The notes under the pieces were generated by a model. It was not told where the DNA came from. It did not search any database and saw nothing but the letters and a program-made list of their open reading frames with translations. Of a stretch of DNA of 8,628 bases, positions 1-6,721 are shown one piece after another; the first letter of the stretch is position 1, and each line of letters starts with the position of its first letter. Location of the stretch: the NCBI GenBank assembly GCA_046757725.1, contig JBHHYU010000110.1:1-8628 (forward strand), read 5' to 3'. Position numbers and translations under genes: made by a program. Origin of the DNA: JBHHYU01 sp046757725 (GTDB lineage Bacteria; Desulfobacterota; Binatia; UBA9968).

Positions 1-109
1 TAGCTAAACACTTGGAAACTCATGGACAAAGCCATTATATCAAATTCTAGGATTTTTAACTCAAAAACTGCTTATCTCTTAACCTGGGCTTGGGGTTTTT
101 TTTACACCA

Positions 110-1777
110 TCAGGAGTTCTCGTAACCAGATTTCTTATATGCCGTTCGTAACTCCGACGAGAGGCGGCCGAGGCGGTAGGTTTTCCAGTCGATGAACCTT
201 GCGTACTGTGCCAGTGTGGGATGAACTTCGCCGATTTTACGCCACATCTCTTGAACGATGAACCTATAGTCCGGGTGGCCCTGGGGCATGGTTCGAAGCT
301 CGCCGATGTGCACCGCCTCCCGCAGGTTCATCTTCATGGTCCAACGGATCTTGAAGGCAAACGGTACGACATATTGAGCCTCTAGAGGAAAATCCTGATA
401 GATCTTTTCGTATAGCGCAGCGGCTTTCTCCATGCAGCGATCGAATTCCGGTTTGAACCCAACCTCCTCGATTTCCTGCGGTGTGTCGTACCCGTGGATG
501 GTAGTGAAATCCTGTCTTTCCTGCGTCAGGATACGGTGGCGCTGGAGGTCTCGGTAGAGTCCAAGGTTGCCGAGAAAATCAAAGGTATAAAAGACCTGCT
601 CAAACGCCCGTCCTGGTTTATCTCTTCTATGGCGCCGTCTTTTCAGGTACTCATCCAGGATATTTTGGCGCCGATCTTGTTTCATGCAGGTGACGGATTT
701 CCTTAGTTGCTCAAGGGAATACCGGGTATGAGGGTAGAGAATTGCCGCAATGACTTTTTCCTCTGCAACTGCGTCATAGTCCACTAAACTCACAGGTTCA
801 CCGGCCTCGACAGAGGACCCCCTCACCACCTGGGAACTGAGCGACCGGCCGGCCGTAAAGGTAGCAGCCATATACTCGCTGAACTGCGCCCGCTTAACAA
901 AGGAGGGAATAAGTTTATTGAGTTCTTGATGGATAGCGGCGGCCAGTGCCTTTGCCTCGGTCAACTCATGGGAATAGAGCCTTGTGAGGAGGTACTCAAA
1001 TGCCTGCCCTACGCCAAAGAAGCCTGCATTGGTAAGGGTGGCCGCAGGTAAATAACCGCGAAGCGTATCGCAGGCCTGCGCCCGTACGGTGGATCGATAC
1101 GCTGTCTCAGCCCACTTCTTAAGCCTCTCGTCCCCTTTGGCGTCCTGGTAGCTCAATGTCTTGCCCGTTTGCGGATGTCTCAACTGGATCTCCTCAATCG
1201 GCAAAGAGTGTTTTACAAAGGCAATCATCGGTTCGAGCTGACGCGAGTAAGTTTTAAATAAGAGATTCAATACTTCAAGGTAGGCCGCCTGGTGGGCAGA
1301 GACCATGATCTTGGGCTCCCGGTAAAATAGATAATTCCCGTCTTCGTCTTTCTGGTCGAAGCGAACGTATCGAGTCGATTTCTCAAGGGGGGAGAGACCA
1401 ATACGCGCATCTTCTAGAATTTTTATAGCGACATTGGAGATCTTTTCGCAGGCGAGGTGGGCTCCCCCTAGCTGGGCTACCGAGTCATCACCGTAACCTA
1501 CCAAGACCCGGTCATAAAAGGCCCGGGCTTTCTTGAGGGCGCCACTCTGATCGCTCGTCAGTGATTCCCGCCCCAGCAACTCTTTTAAGGCAAGCTCCGG
1601 ATCACCCAGAAATTCAGTTAAGAAAATACGGCGCAAACTCTTGGTTGAGCGACTGTACCGGGAGAACAGTGCCCCGGCGACCTCCTGGGGAAGCTTAAGA
1701 CCAAAAACGGGCTTGTCGAGATTAGTAAAAAAACGGGTGAGACTCTGTTGTTCTTCCGCCGTAAACTCTTCGCTCAT
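110..1777 (-). CDS. Double-domain ThyX-like protein (FAD-dependent thymidylate synthase family)
   Basis: The 555-residue protein is about twice the length of ordinary ThyX (roughly 220-260 residues) and reads as two ThyX-like halves. ThyX makes dTMP from dUMP with flavin and methylenetetrahydrofolate. In the N-terminal half I see YGDDSV (95-100), SPLEKSTRYV (129-138) and a helical segment around 236-290. The C-terminal half has RRHRRDKPGRAFE (381-393), QRHRILTQERQDF (412-424) and NLREAVHIGELR (484-495), which resembles the ThyX NxRExxHxxxLR helix. The canonical RHRxxSxxxxSxR signature is intact in neither half: the first lacks RHR and the second lacks the serines and final Arg. Catalytic thymidylate synthesis is therefore uncertain, and a paralogous flavoenzyme is possible. 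AGGAGG lies 11 nt before the ATG, a somewhat long spacing. The stop is TGA. It sits about 90 nt downstream of the oxidoreductase gene on the same strand. Confidence 0.85.
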   Translation of the reverse strand: MSEEFTAEEQQSLTRFFTNLDKPVFGLKLPQEVAGALFSRYSRSTKSLRRIFLTEFLGDPELALKELLGRESLTSDQSGALKKARAFYDRVLVGYGDDSVAQLGGAHLACEKISNVAIKILEDARIGLSPLEKSTRYVRFDQKDEDGNYLFYREPKIMVSAHQAAYLEVLNLLFKTYSRQLEPMIAFVKHSLPIEEIQLRHPQTGKTLSYQDAKGDERLKKWAETAYRSTVRAQACDTLRGYLPAATLTNAGFFGVGQAFEYLLTRLYSHELTEAKALAAAIHQELNKLIPSFVKRAQFSEYMAATFTAGRSLSSQVVRGSSVEAGEPVSLVDYDAVAEEKVIAAILYPHTRYSLEQLRKSVTCMKQDRRQNILDEYLKRRRHRRDKPGRAFEQVFYTFDFLGNLGLYRDLQRHRILTQERQDFTTIHGYDTPQEIEEVGFKPEFDRCMEKAAALYEKIYQDFPLEAQYVVPFAFKIRWTMKMNLREAVHIGELRTMPQGHPDYRFIVQEMWRKIGEVHPTLAQYARFIDWKTYRLGRLSSELRTAYKKSGYENS

Positions 1778-1810
1778 GTACAGACAGGCCTCCTCCTACC
1801 CTGGTAATGC

Positions 1811-1861
1811 ATTTTATTGACTTCCCGGCTAATAACAAGTGAAAAGTTCTAAGCTTGGCAA
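1811..1861 (-). promoter_or_regulatory. Possible sigma-70-type promoter for the ThyX-like gene
   Basis: On the minus strand two overlapping candidates fit the gap between the oxidoreductase stop and the ThyX-like start. One has -35 TTGCCA (1861-1856), an 18-bp spacer and -10 TGTTAT (1837-1832). The other has -35 TTGTTA (1838-1833), a 16-bp spacer and -10 TAAAAT (1816-1811). Both are imperfect matches by eye, and the gene could instead be read from the upstream operon. Confidence 0.3.
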
Positions 1862-1867
1862 GAAGAG

Positions 1868-3040
1868 CTAAAAACGAGATGCCGATCCCGGCTGACAGAC
1901 AAAATTCACTAATGGCGCCAATGGGAACGAACTCCTGGAAGAGAGTCGAATCAAGGGGGCAAGAAGACGGGGACGATAGATCAGATAACGGACAAAAGTG
2001 TTAATCTGTTGCCGGAAGAAAAAGGTTCTTTGGCAAGAACGCCCGTAACTCGAGAGTTGCCGGGCTGAAAAGTTGGTTCTGCAGAATGCCTGATGGGTCG
2101 CCTCGGAAGCTAAGGCTCCACCCTTCAACGCAAAGTAGATACCTTCCCCGGTCACCGGCTCCACCACACGGGCCGCATCGCCAACGAGAAGAAAACCCGC
2201 TCCGTAACAGCACCGTGGAGAAAAATAGACAGGAGAGGCGGAATGGACACTGCCGACGATCTCACTATTTTTGAGAATCTCGTAGAGAAAGGGGTTTTGG
2301 AACAAACATCGCTCCATCAAAGCTTCGATGGATTGATGTCCTGTTGCCAGTTCTCTTTCCACCACAAAACAGAGATTAGATATACCTCCACCAATGCGGG
2401 CAAGGCCGGCATAACCCCCTGGGAAAATATGAATCTCCACCTTTCCCTTGTCTCCCTGAACAGACCGCAGATGAGTCTGAAAGGCTAAATATCTTTCGAG
2501 ACGCGGGTTAAGCTGGGCTAGCCCTAAACGGCGTGCTACCCAGGAGTTTCTACCATCGGCTCCGATCAAGAAGGTCGAGCGCACCCTTTGCTCTGTCGAG
2601 CGACTACCTAGCATCATGCACCAACCGTCTTTTTCCTGACGTAGGCCGGACGGCCTAAATCCCTGCATAATAACGGCCCCTACTTGCTCCGCCTTCGTTA
2701 TCAGTAGGTTGTCGAACGCGGAGCGCTCCAGCCCGAGGCCGAAGATTGAATGATCATTTTGTGCCGGAAACGGAAGCGAGGCCTCATGACCGAGAAAGGT
2801 CGAGAGGCGGAAGGATGTGATCCGTTCCGGCTTCAGGGAAAGGACATCTTTCGCAATCCCCATGCCCTTGAAAAAGGGCCAGTTGATGGGGTTTAAGAAG
2901 TCACCACAGAGTTTACTTCGCGGGAAGGTGGATTTGTCCACCAGGACAACCGAGTAACCTTTCCGTGCCAAGGAGATGGCTGCGGATGACCCCGCTGGAC
3001 CAGCCCCTACAATTCCTATGTCAAAGCAGTTCGTTTTCAC
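1868..3040 (-). CDS. Geranylgeranyl-reductase-family FAD-dependent oxidoreductase
   Basis: This is a 390-residue flavoprotein of the geranylgeranyl reductase / p-hydroxybenzoate hydroxylase-like superfamily. It starts almost directly with the Rossmann dinucleotide motif GAGPAG (12-17), followed by FPRSKLCGD (39-47), typical of geranylgeranyl-reductase-type enzymes. Further on are GADGRNS (160-166) and the second FAD motif GDAARVVEPVTGEGI (287-301). Such enzymes reduce isoprenoid or polyene double bonds or hydroxylate aromatic or polyketide substrates, so the substrate cannot be told from sequence. I chose the GTG at 3040: it overlaps the methyltransferase TGA as GTGA, has AGGAA just upstream, and places the FAD motif at the N-terminus as expected. 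A longer in-frame start at 3133 would add 31 unrelated residues that only shadow the methyltransferase frame. It is the last gene of the ketosynthase-methyltransferase-oxidoreductase operon and ends in TAG. Confidence 0.88.
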   Translation of the reverse strand: MKTNCFDIGIVGAGPAGSSAAISLARKGYSVVLVDKSTFPRSKLCGDFLNPINWPFFKGMGIAKDVLSLKPERITSFRLSTFLGHEASLPFPAQNDHSIFGLGLERSAFDNLLITKAEQVGAVIMQGFRPSGLRQEKDGWCMMLGSRSTEQRVRSTFLIGADGRNSWVARRLGLAQLNPRLERYLAFQTHLRSVQGDKGKVEIHIFPGGYAGLARIGGGISNLCFVVERELATGHQSIEALMERCLFQNPFLYEILKNSEIVGSVHSASPVYFSPRCCYGAGFLLVGDAARVVEPVTGEGIYFALKGGALASEATHQAFCRTNFSARQLSSYGRSCQRTFFFRQQINTFVRYLIYRPRLLAPLIRLSSRSSFPLAPLVNFVCQPGSASRF

Positions 3041-3735
3041 TTTCCTATTTCGAACAGTGCAAAGACGCGAAAGGGAAAGAGGTGACGAAGCTGGAATGGA
3101 CCCACGCCAGCTTGGTTGAAAAGCTCTCTCCACTCCTTCACGGTAAATGCCCTGCGGACAGAAAGGGGTCCATCCATGCGGGTCATGGGATTGCGCGTAA
3201 AGAGACGGGTGAGAAGGCGAATGCCAAAATAGGCCAGGCGATGCCGGATCAGATCGCTCACTAAGATTCCCCGGCGGGCGACCTTTGACCAGGTTCTGAG
3301 CAGAACGATGATCTCCTGTTCAGAAAAGTGGTGCAGCACCTGGGAGGTAATAACAAAATCAAATGAAGAGTGAGAAAAGGGAGGGGAAAAAACATTCCCA
3401 ATCACAATGGAGATCTCTGGAAAGTCTTTCGTTTGGGTCTTAGCCAACCTTGCCGTCACTGGATTGGCCTCAAGCCCCACGGCTCTAACCGAAATTCCCT
3501 TCTGACTCGCCCATTGGACCGCGGCCACAAGGATGTCACCGCTGCCTGTGCCCATATCGAGGAGATTTAGTGTTCGTGTTCTTTTGCTTTGGGCCAATCG
3601 ATCGAGGCAGTTTAGCAATCCCCGATATGCACCGAGATAACGGTTGATAATCCTCAAATTGGTAAGGTCCTCCTCCAATAGAGAATCAGCATTCCCTGGG
3701 AGGTCCATCATCTCTTTATCCAGACTGCGTTGCAT
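3037..3735 (-). CDS. Class I SAM-dependent methyltransferase
   Basis: This 232-residue protein has the class I methyltransferase fold. Motif I is LLDMGTGSGD (58-67), the strand-2 acidic residue lies in GLEANP (87-92), and motif IV/post-I is FDFVITSQVLHHF (125-137). It is expected to move a methyl group from S-adenosylmethionine to a small molecule. Its position between a ketosynthase and an FAD oxidoreductase suggests a polyketide or lipid intermediate as substrate, which is inference. The ATG at 3735 has a good upstream AGGGGAA at a spacing of about 7 nt and overlaps the ketosynthase end by 20 nt. ATGs at 3711 and 3708 are weaker alternatives, and an upstream start at 3846 would give an implausible 131-nt overlap. 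The stop TGA overlaps the next gene's GTG, implying translational coupling. Confidence 0.87.
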   Translation of the reverse strand: MQRSLDKEMMDLPGNADSLLEEDLTNLRIINRYLGAYRGLLNCLDRLAQSKRTRTLNLLDMGTGSGDILVAAVQWASQKGISVRAVGLEANPVTARLAKTQTKDFPEISIVIGNVFSPPFSHSSFDFVITSQVLHHFSEQEIIVLLRTWSKVARRGILVSDLIRHRLAYFGIRLLTRLFTRNPMTRMDGPLSVRRAFTVKEWRELFNQAGVGPFQLRHLFPFRVFALFEIGK

Positions 3736-5011
3736 TTTTATTTCCCCTGCCCACCACCAACGCGGAGTTCTTAGACCCAAAGCCGATGCAATTGCAAAGC
3801 GCGATCTCGACCTCTCTAGCGACCCCTTGGTTGGGTAGGTAGTCAAGGTCGCATTCAGGGTCGGACTCTTCGTAATTTATGGTGGGGGGAAGGTAACTGT
3901 CATTCATAGCCAGTATGGCCGCTGAAATCCCCGCTGCACCTGATGCCCCTTGGGGATGTCCGATCATCGACTTGATGGAGCTCATGGGAATGTCATAGGC
4001 CCTGCGATTGAAACAGAGGCGGGCGGCTCGGGTCTCTGTCTTGTCGTTCAAGACGGTGGAGGTCCCGTGCAGGGCGATATATCCCACCTCATTCTTGGCC
4101 AGGCCCGCATCTTGAATGGCTAGGGTCATGGCCCTTGAGGGCTCTTCCCCGTTGGGATCCAACCTCACGGTGTGGTAGGCGTCGCAGGTGGACTGATACC
4201 CCAAAACCTCCGCTAAAATGGGCGCGCCCCGTTCCACCGCCTGGTCCCGCTCTTCGAGGATCAAGATCCAGGCCCCTTCGCCGAGGACGAATCCGTCGCG
4301 CCAGCGATCGAAAGGGCGCGAGGCGCGCTGAGGATCTTGATTATGAGAGGATGAAGTAACTTTCATAATGGAAAAACCGTGCATGATGGCCGGAGTGATG
4401 GTCGAATCCGCTCCACCCGTAATGATGTGATCTGCCAGGCCAAATCGTATCAGATTGAAGGAGTAGCCTATGGCATCCGTGGAACTGGTGCATCCGGTGG
4501 AAATTACGTGGCTGGACCCCTTGAGATCGAAATGAAGGGAGATCTCGCTCGAGAGGGTACCCAAAGTTGAGCTTGAGATGTTATAGACACTGGTCTTGCG
4601 AAGTTGGTCGGAGAAAAAGAGTCGATACTGCTCCTCAGTAAAATCCGGTGCGCCCCCCCCACTGCCGAGCACTACACCCCAGGACCGCCTTTCATCCAGT
4701 GTCATGGACTCCGGGTCCACCCGCGCCGACTGGAGTGCTGCGGTGGAGGCGGCGATTGCTAGCGAGACTGATCGACCCACGCGCTTTAAATCTTTGAGAG
4801 GGAGATAGGCCTCGGGGTGGAAATCCTTCACCTCCCCAGCGATTTGGCAAGCAAGTCCTGAGGGATCAAAAAGGCTGATCTGATCCACACCGCTTATGCC
4901 GGCGCGAGTAGCGCGCCAAAAGGCCTGCGCCCCATTCCCGTTAGGGCTCAAGACACCCATACCCGTAACGACGACTCTTCGGCGAGCGAACTTACCATTG
5001 CCAGACACCAT
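3716..5011 (-). CDS. Beta-ketoacyl-ACP synthase II-type (FabF-like) ketosynthase
   Basis: This 431-residue condensing enzyme joins an acyl thioester to a malonyl-ACP unit by decarboxylative Claisen condensation. It has the full thiolase-fold layout. The N-terminal strand is RRVVVTGMG (11-19), the nucleophile is Cys174 in STGCTSSTDA, the first catalytic His is His315 in LHGTSTVLND, and Lys347 lies in SSIKSMIGH with the second His at 352. C-terminal IGFGSKNSALVV (409-420) is the usual glycine-rich loop. No residue of the triad is missing, so it should condense rather than be a chain-length-factor partner. No acyl carrier protein, malonyl transferase or second ketosynthase is present nearby. It is a specialised paralogue at the head of a methyltransferase and oxidoreductase operon rather than the housekeeping fab cluster. 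The ATG at 5011 has GGGAAAG about 7 nt upstream; an ATG at 5053 would add 14 residues and is a possible alternative. The stop is TAA. Confidence 0.9.
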   Translation of the reverse strand: MVSGNGKFARRRVVVTGMGVLSPNGNGAQAFWRATRAGISGVDQISLFDPSGLACQIAGEVKDFHPEAYLPLKDLKRVGRSVSLAIAASTAALQSARVDPESMTLDERRSWGVVLGSGGGAPDFTEEQYRLFFSDQLRKTSVYNISSSTLGTLSSEISLHFDLKGSSHVISTGCTSSTDAIGYSFNLIRFGLADHIITGGADSTITPAIMHGFSIMKVTSSSHNQDPQRASRPFDRWRDGFVLGEGAWILILEERDQAVERGAPILAEVLGYQSTCDAYHTVRLDPNGEEPSRAMTLAIQDAGLAKNEVGYIALHGTSTVLNDKTETRAARLCFNRRAYDIPMSSIKSMIGHPQGASGAAGISAAILAMNDSYLPPTINYEESDPECDLDYLPNQGVAREVEIALCNCIGFGSKNSALVVGRGNKNATQSG

Positions 5012-5098
5012 CTTGACACTTTCCCGGTAAAATAGTTTGATCTCACTCAACATAGCACCCGCGATCTAAATAGTTAAGGCAAGATAACGCGGAGAGGT

Positions 5099-5108
5099 GG
5101 GCATGCCC
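5099..5108. promoter_or_regulatory. Perfect 10-bp palindrome in a divergent intergenic region
   Basis: GGGCATGCCC is its own reverse complement and lies between the divergently read ketosynthase and short-chain dehydrogenase genes, where a shared regulator would bind. There is a TATACA (5120-5125) on the plus strand just after it, but no convincing -35. The palindrome may be an operator or chance. Confidence 0.25.
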
Positions 5109-5160
5109 TTACCCTACTTTATACACTCGCCAAATAGCTGAAGGAGGCTCGCAGATCGCT

Positions 5161-5967
5161 ATGGAATTCAAAAATCAGTTGGTCCTTATTACGGGAGTTT
5201 CCAGCGGCATCGGTCAGCGACTGGCCATCGACCTGGCCCGGAGAGGGGCTACTGTTGTCGGCTGTGGCCGCTCGCAGGAGCGGATGCAGGAGACGCTGTC
5301 AGAGATGAGGCATACGAGTCCTTCGTCTAGTGTTCTTGTTTGCGATGTCGGGGATTCCGGACAGGTTAGGGGTATGGTCCGGAAGGTTCTTTCAAACTTC
5401 CGTAAAATAGACATCTTGATCAACAATGCCGGCTTCGGGCTCTATGGTAGCTTTGCCGACTCTTCCCTGGACTCGATCGAAGGGATGTTGCGCACGAATT
5501 ATCTGGGTACGGTCTATTGCACCAAAGAAGTCCTTCCTGCAATGATCGAGAGACGGACCGGCCATATCGTTAATATCGCGTCAGTGGCTGGAAAGATCGG
5601 CAATCCGAATATGGCCTCCTACTGTGCCACTAAGTTCGCCATGGTCGGCCTGAGCGAGAGCCTATACCATGAGCTTAGACCGCTAGGTATCCATGTCTCA
5701 GTGGTTTGCCCGGGACCGGTACGAACTAAATTTCATTTGCATTTCGATAAGATAGCCCCCAAGGCGCCGGCGTTCTTGGTGCTTGACACCGATGTAGTCT
5801 CACGCAAGACACTTCAAGCCATCGAGAGGAAGAAATTCGAGGTGGTTATCCCGGTCTGGTTAGCCTTCGCATGTTTTCTGAAAGGGCTTTTACCGAACCT
5901 GTTCCGATTTTTCTCATATCGAACCTTACGTTCGCGGCCCGTCGGAGGTGCAAGAAGGCGCTCCTAA
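5161..5967 (+). CDS. Short-chain dehydrogenase/reductase (SDR), classical type
   Basis: This 268-residue protein is an NAD(P)-dependent oxidoreductase of the classical SDR family. The cofactor motif TGVSSGIG is at 11-18, NNAG at 88-91 and the structural Asn at 113. The catalytic Ser is 141 in NIASVAG, the YxxxK pair is Tyr154 and Lys158, and the post-catalytic CPGPVRT is at 183-189. Arg37 after the second strand (GCGRS) hints at an NADP preference. The C-terminus (about 232-252) is hydrophobic and aromatic, then very basic, which could help membrane association. Such enzymes often reduce 3-oxoacyl or other keto groups, so it could act on the product of the divergent ketosynthase, but this is context only. 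AGGAGG lies 13 nt before the ATG, rather far, with no nearer start. The stop is TAA, and the peroxiredoxin-like gene follows after 61 nt on the same strand. Confidence 0.9.
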   Translation: MEFKNQLVLITGVSSGIGQRLAIDLARRGATVVGCGRSQERMQETLSEMRHTSPSSSVLVCDVGDSGQVRGMVRKVLSNFRKIDILINNAGFGLYGSFADSSLDSIEGMLRTNYLGTVYCTKEVLPAMIERRTGHIVNIASVAGKIGNPNMASYCATKFAMVGLSESLYHELRPLGIHVSVVCPGPVRTKFHLHFDKIAPKAPAFLVLDTDVVSRKTLQAIERKKFEVVIPVWLAFACFLKGLLPNLFRFFSYRTLRSRPVGGARRRS

Positions 5968-6008
5968 GGGTTGAGCGAAGGAACCAATGGTGGGCAAAAG
6001 GAGTTAAT

Positions 6009-6050
6009 ATGGGCAAAGAGGAGGGATCATGCTGCATCGCCAGTTCATGA
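6009..6050 (+). CDS. Possible 13-residue leader peptide overlapping the peroxiredoxin start
   Basis: An ATG at 6009 is preceded by AAGGAG at a spacing of about 5 nt and opens a 13-codon frame (MGKEEGSCCIASS) ending in TGA. The frame differs from that of the peroxiredoxin gene and runs across that gene's own ribosome site and ATG (6029). A Cys-Cys pair near the end might respond to cysteine or selenium supply, but the frame is so short that chance is a serious alternative. Confidence 0.2.
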   Translation: MGKEEGSCCIASS

Positions 6051-6628
6051 CCGTGGTTTTTGTTGTCTTTTTCCCAACTTGTGCGGCCTACGCCCAAATA
6101 GGTCCTAAAGACGGGGCCAACTTAAAACCGACCGACCTGGAAAGGATCAAACTGGGGGATAAAGCGCCTGATTTTACTTTAGAGAATATAGACGGGGCGA
6201 AAATTTCTCTTTCCGATTTTCGCGGGATAAAGAACGTCGTCCTTGTCTTTTACCGTGGCCATTGGTGACCCTATTGTGCAGAGCAGCTCGTGAAGCTCAC
6301 CACTCTTTTGACTGAAGAAGAGAAGGCAAAAGTGCAAATCCTGGCGGTCAGCGTTGACGATCATAAGATTTCAAAAAAGTTTGCCCAGAGCTTGAATCAG
6401 AAGACCTCTGGAGGGTTCGATATTCCTTTGCTTGAGGACAAAAATCATAGAGTGATTAACCGCTATGGCATCTTTAATCCGGACGGCAGGGGCTGGCCCC
6501 ATCCCGCCACCTATGTTATCGATCAAGACAGTGTAGTGCGTTGGAAGTTTGTCGAGGTGGACTACACCCAAAGGGCGAGGAATGAGGATATTTTGCAGGC
6601 ACTAAGAGACATAGGCCATAATACTTGA
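6029..6628 (+). CDS. Secreted selenocysteine peroxiredoxin-like protein (AhpC/TSA family), in-frame UGA
   Basis: Read through one in-frame TGA (6266-6268), this is a 199-residue thioredoxin-fold protein. Residues 1-22 form a signal peptide with a hydrophobic core and an AYA|Q cleavage site. The fold begins with KLGDKAPDFTL (41-51) and LSDFRG (61-66). The active site is VFYRGHW-U-PYC with Sec80 and resolving Cys83; relatives have WCPYC there. The frame continues without a shift through LAVSVDD, IPLLEDKNHRVINRYGIF and PATYVIDQD, all typical of the family. It would act in the periplasm on peroxides or as a thiol (selenol) oxidoreductase. The ribosome site AGGAGG is 4 nt from the ATG. The true stop is also TGA (6626-6628), so one gene uses UGA both ways. 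It lies 61 nt after the SDR gene and 93 nt before the DUF3179 gene. A nonsense pseudogene is the main alternative, made unlikely by the exact Cys position and the two neighbouring cases. Confidence 0.88.
6276..6303 (+). promoter_or_regulatory. Weak candidate bacterial SECIS element of the peroxiredoxin gene
   Basis: After the Sec TGA (6266-6268) the mRNA can fold as GUG (6276-6278) with CAC (6301-6303), a 2x2 internal loop, then GAGC (6281-6284) with GCUC (6295-6298). The 10-nt apical loop contains GU. The loop starts 16 nt after the UGA, the short end of the usual range. A competing hairpin GUGA-AGC-UCAC (6290-6300) exists, so this assignment is tentative. Confidence 0.35.
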
Positions 6629-6721
6629 GGAACTTTTCTGCTACGCCGTTTGTTGCATAGGAAGACATTGCGGAGGTACGTGAACGGAAATTATTCCTCA
6701 TTCTCAAGGAAGCCGTATGTT

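Noticed and set aside
1..109. Terminator or gene at the left edge
   Set aside because: No hairpin with a suitable T-run on the minus strand and no open frame with features; the T-run at about 95-103 is on the wrong strand for the ThyX-like gene.
2086..2488. Plus-strand open frames opposite the FAD oxidoreductase
   Set aside because: They are short and lack recognisable motifs; the opposite strand carries a well-supported flavoprotein over the whole stretch.
3041..3133. Longer N-terminus for the FAD oxidoreductase starting at 3133
   Set aside because: The extra 31 residues lie over the methyltransferase C-terminus, do not resemble the family, and push the FAD motif away from the N-terminus; the GTGA overlap start is better.
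3736..3846. Methyltransferase starting at 3846
   Set aside because: It would overlap the ketosynthase by 131 nt, while ATG 3735 has a clear Shine-Dalgarno and a conventional overlap.
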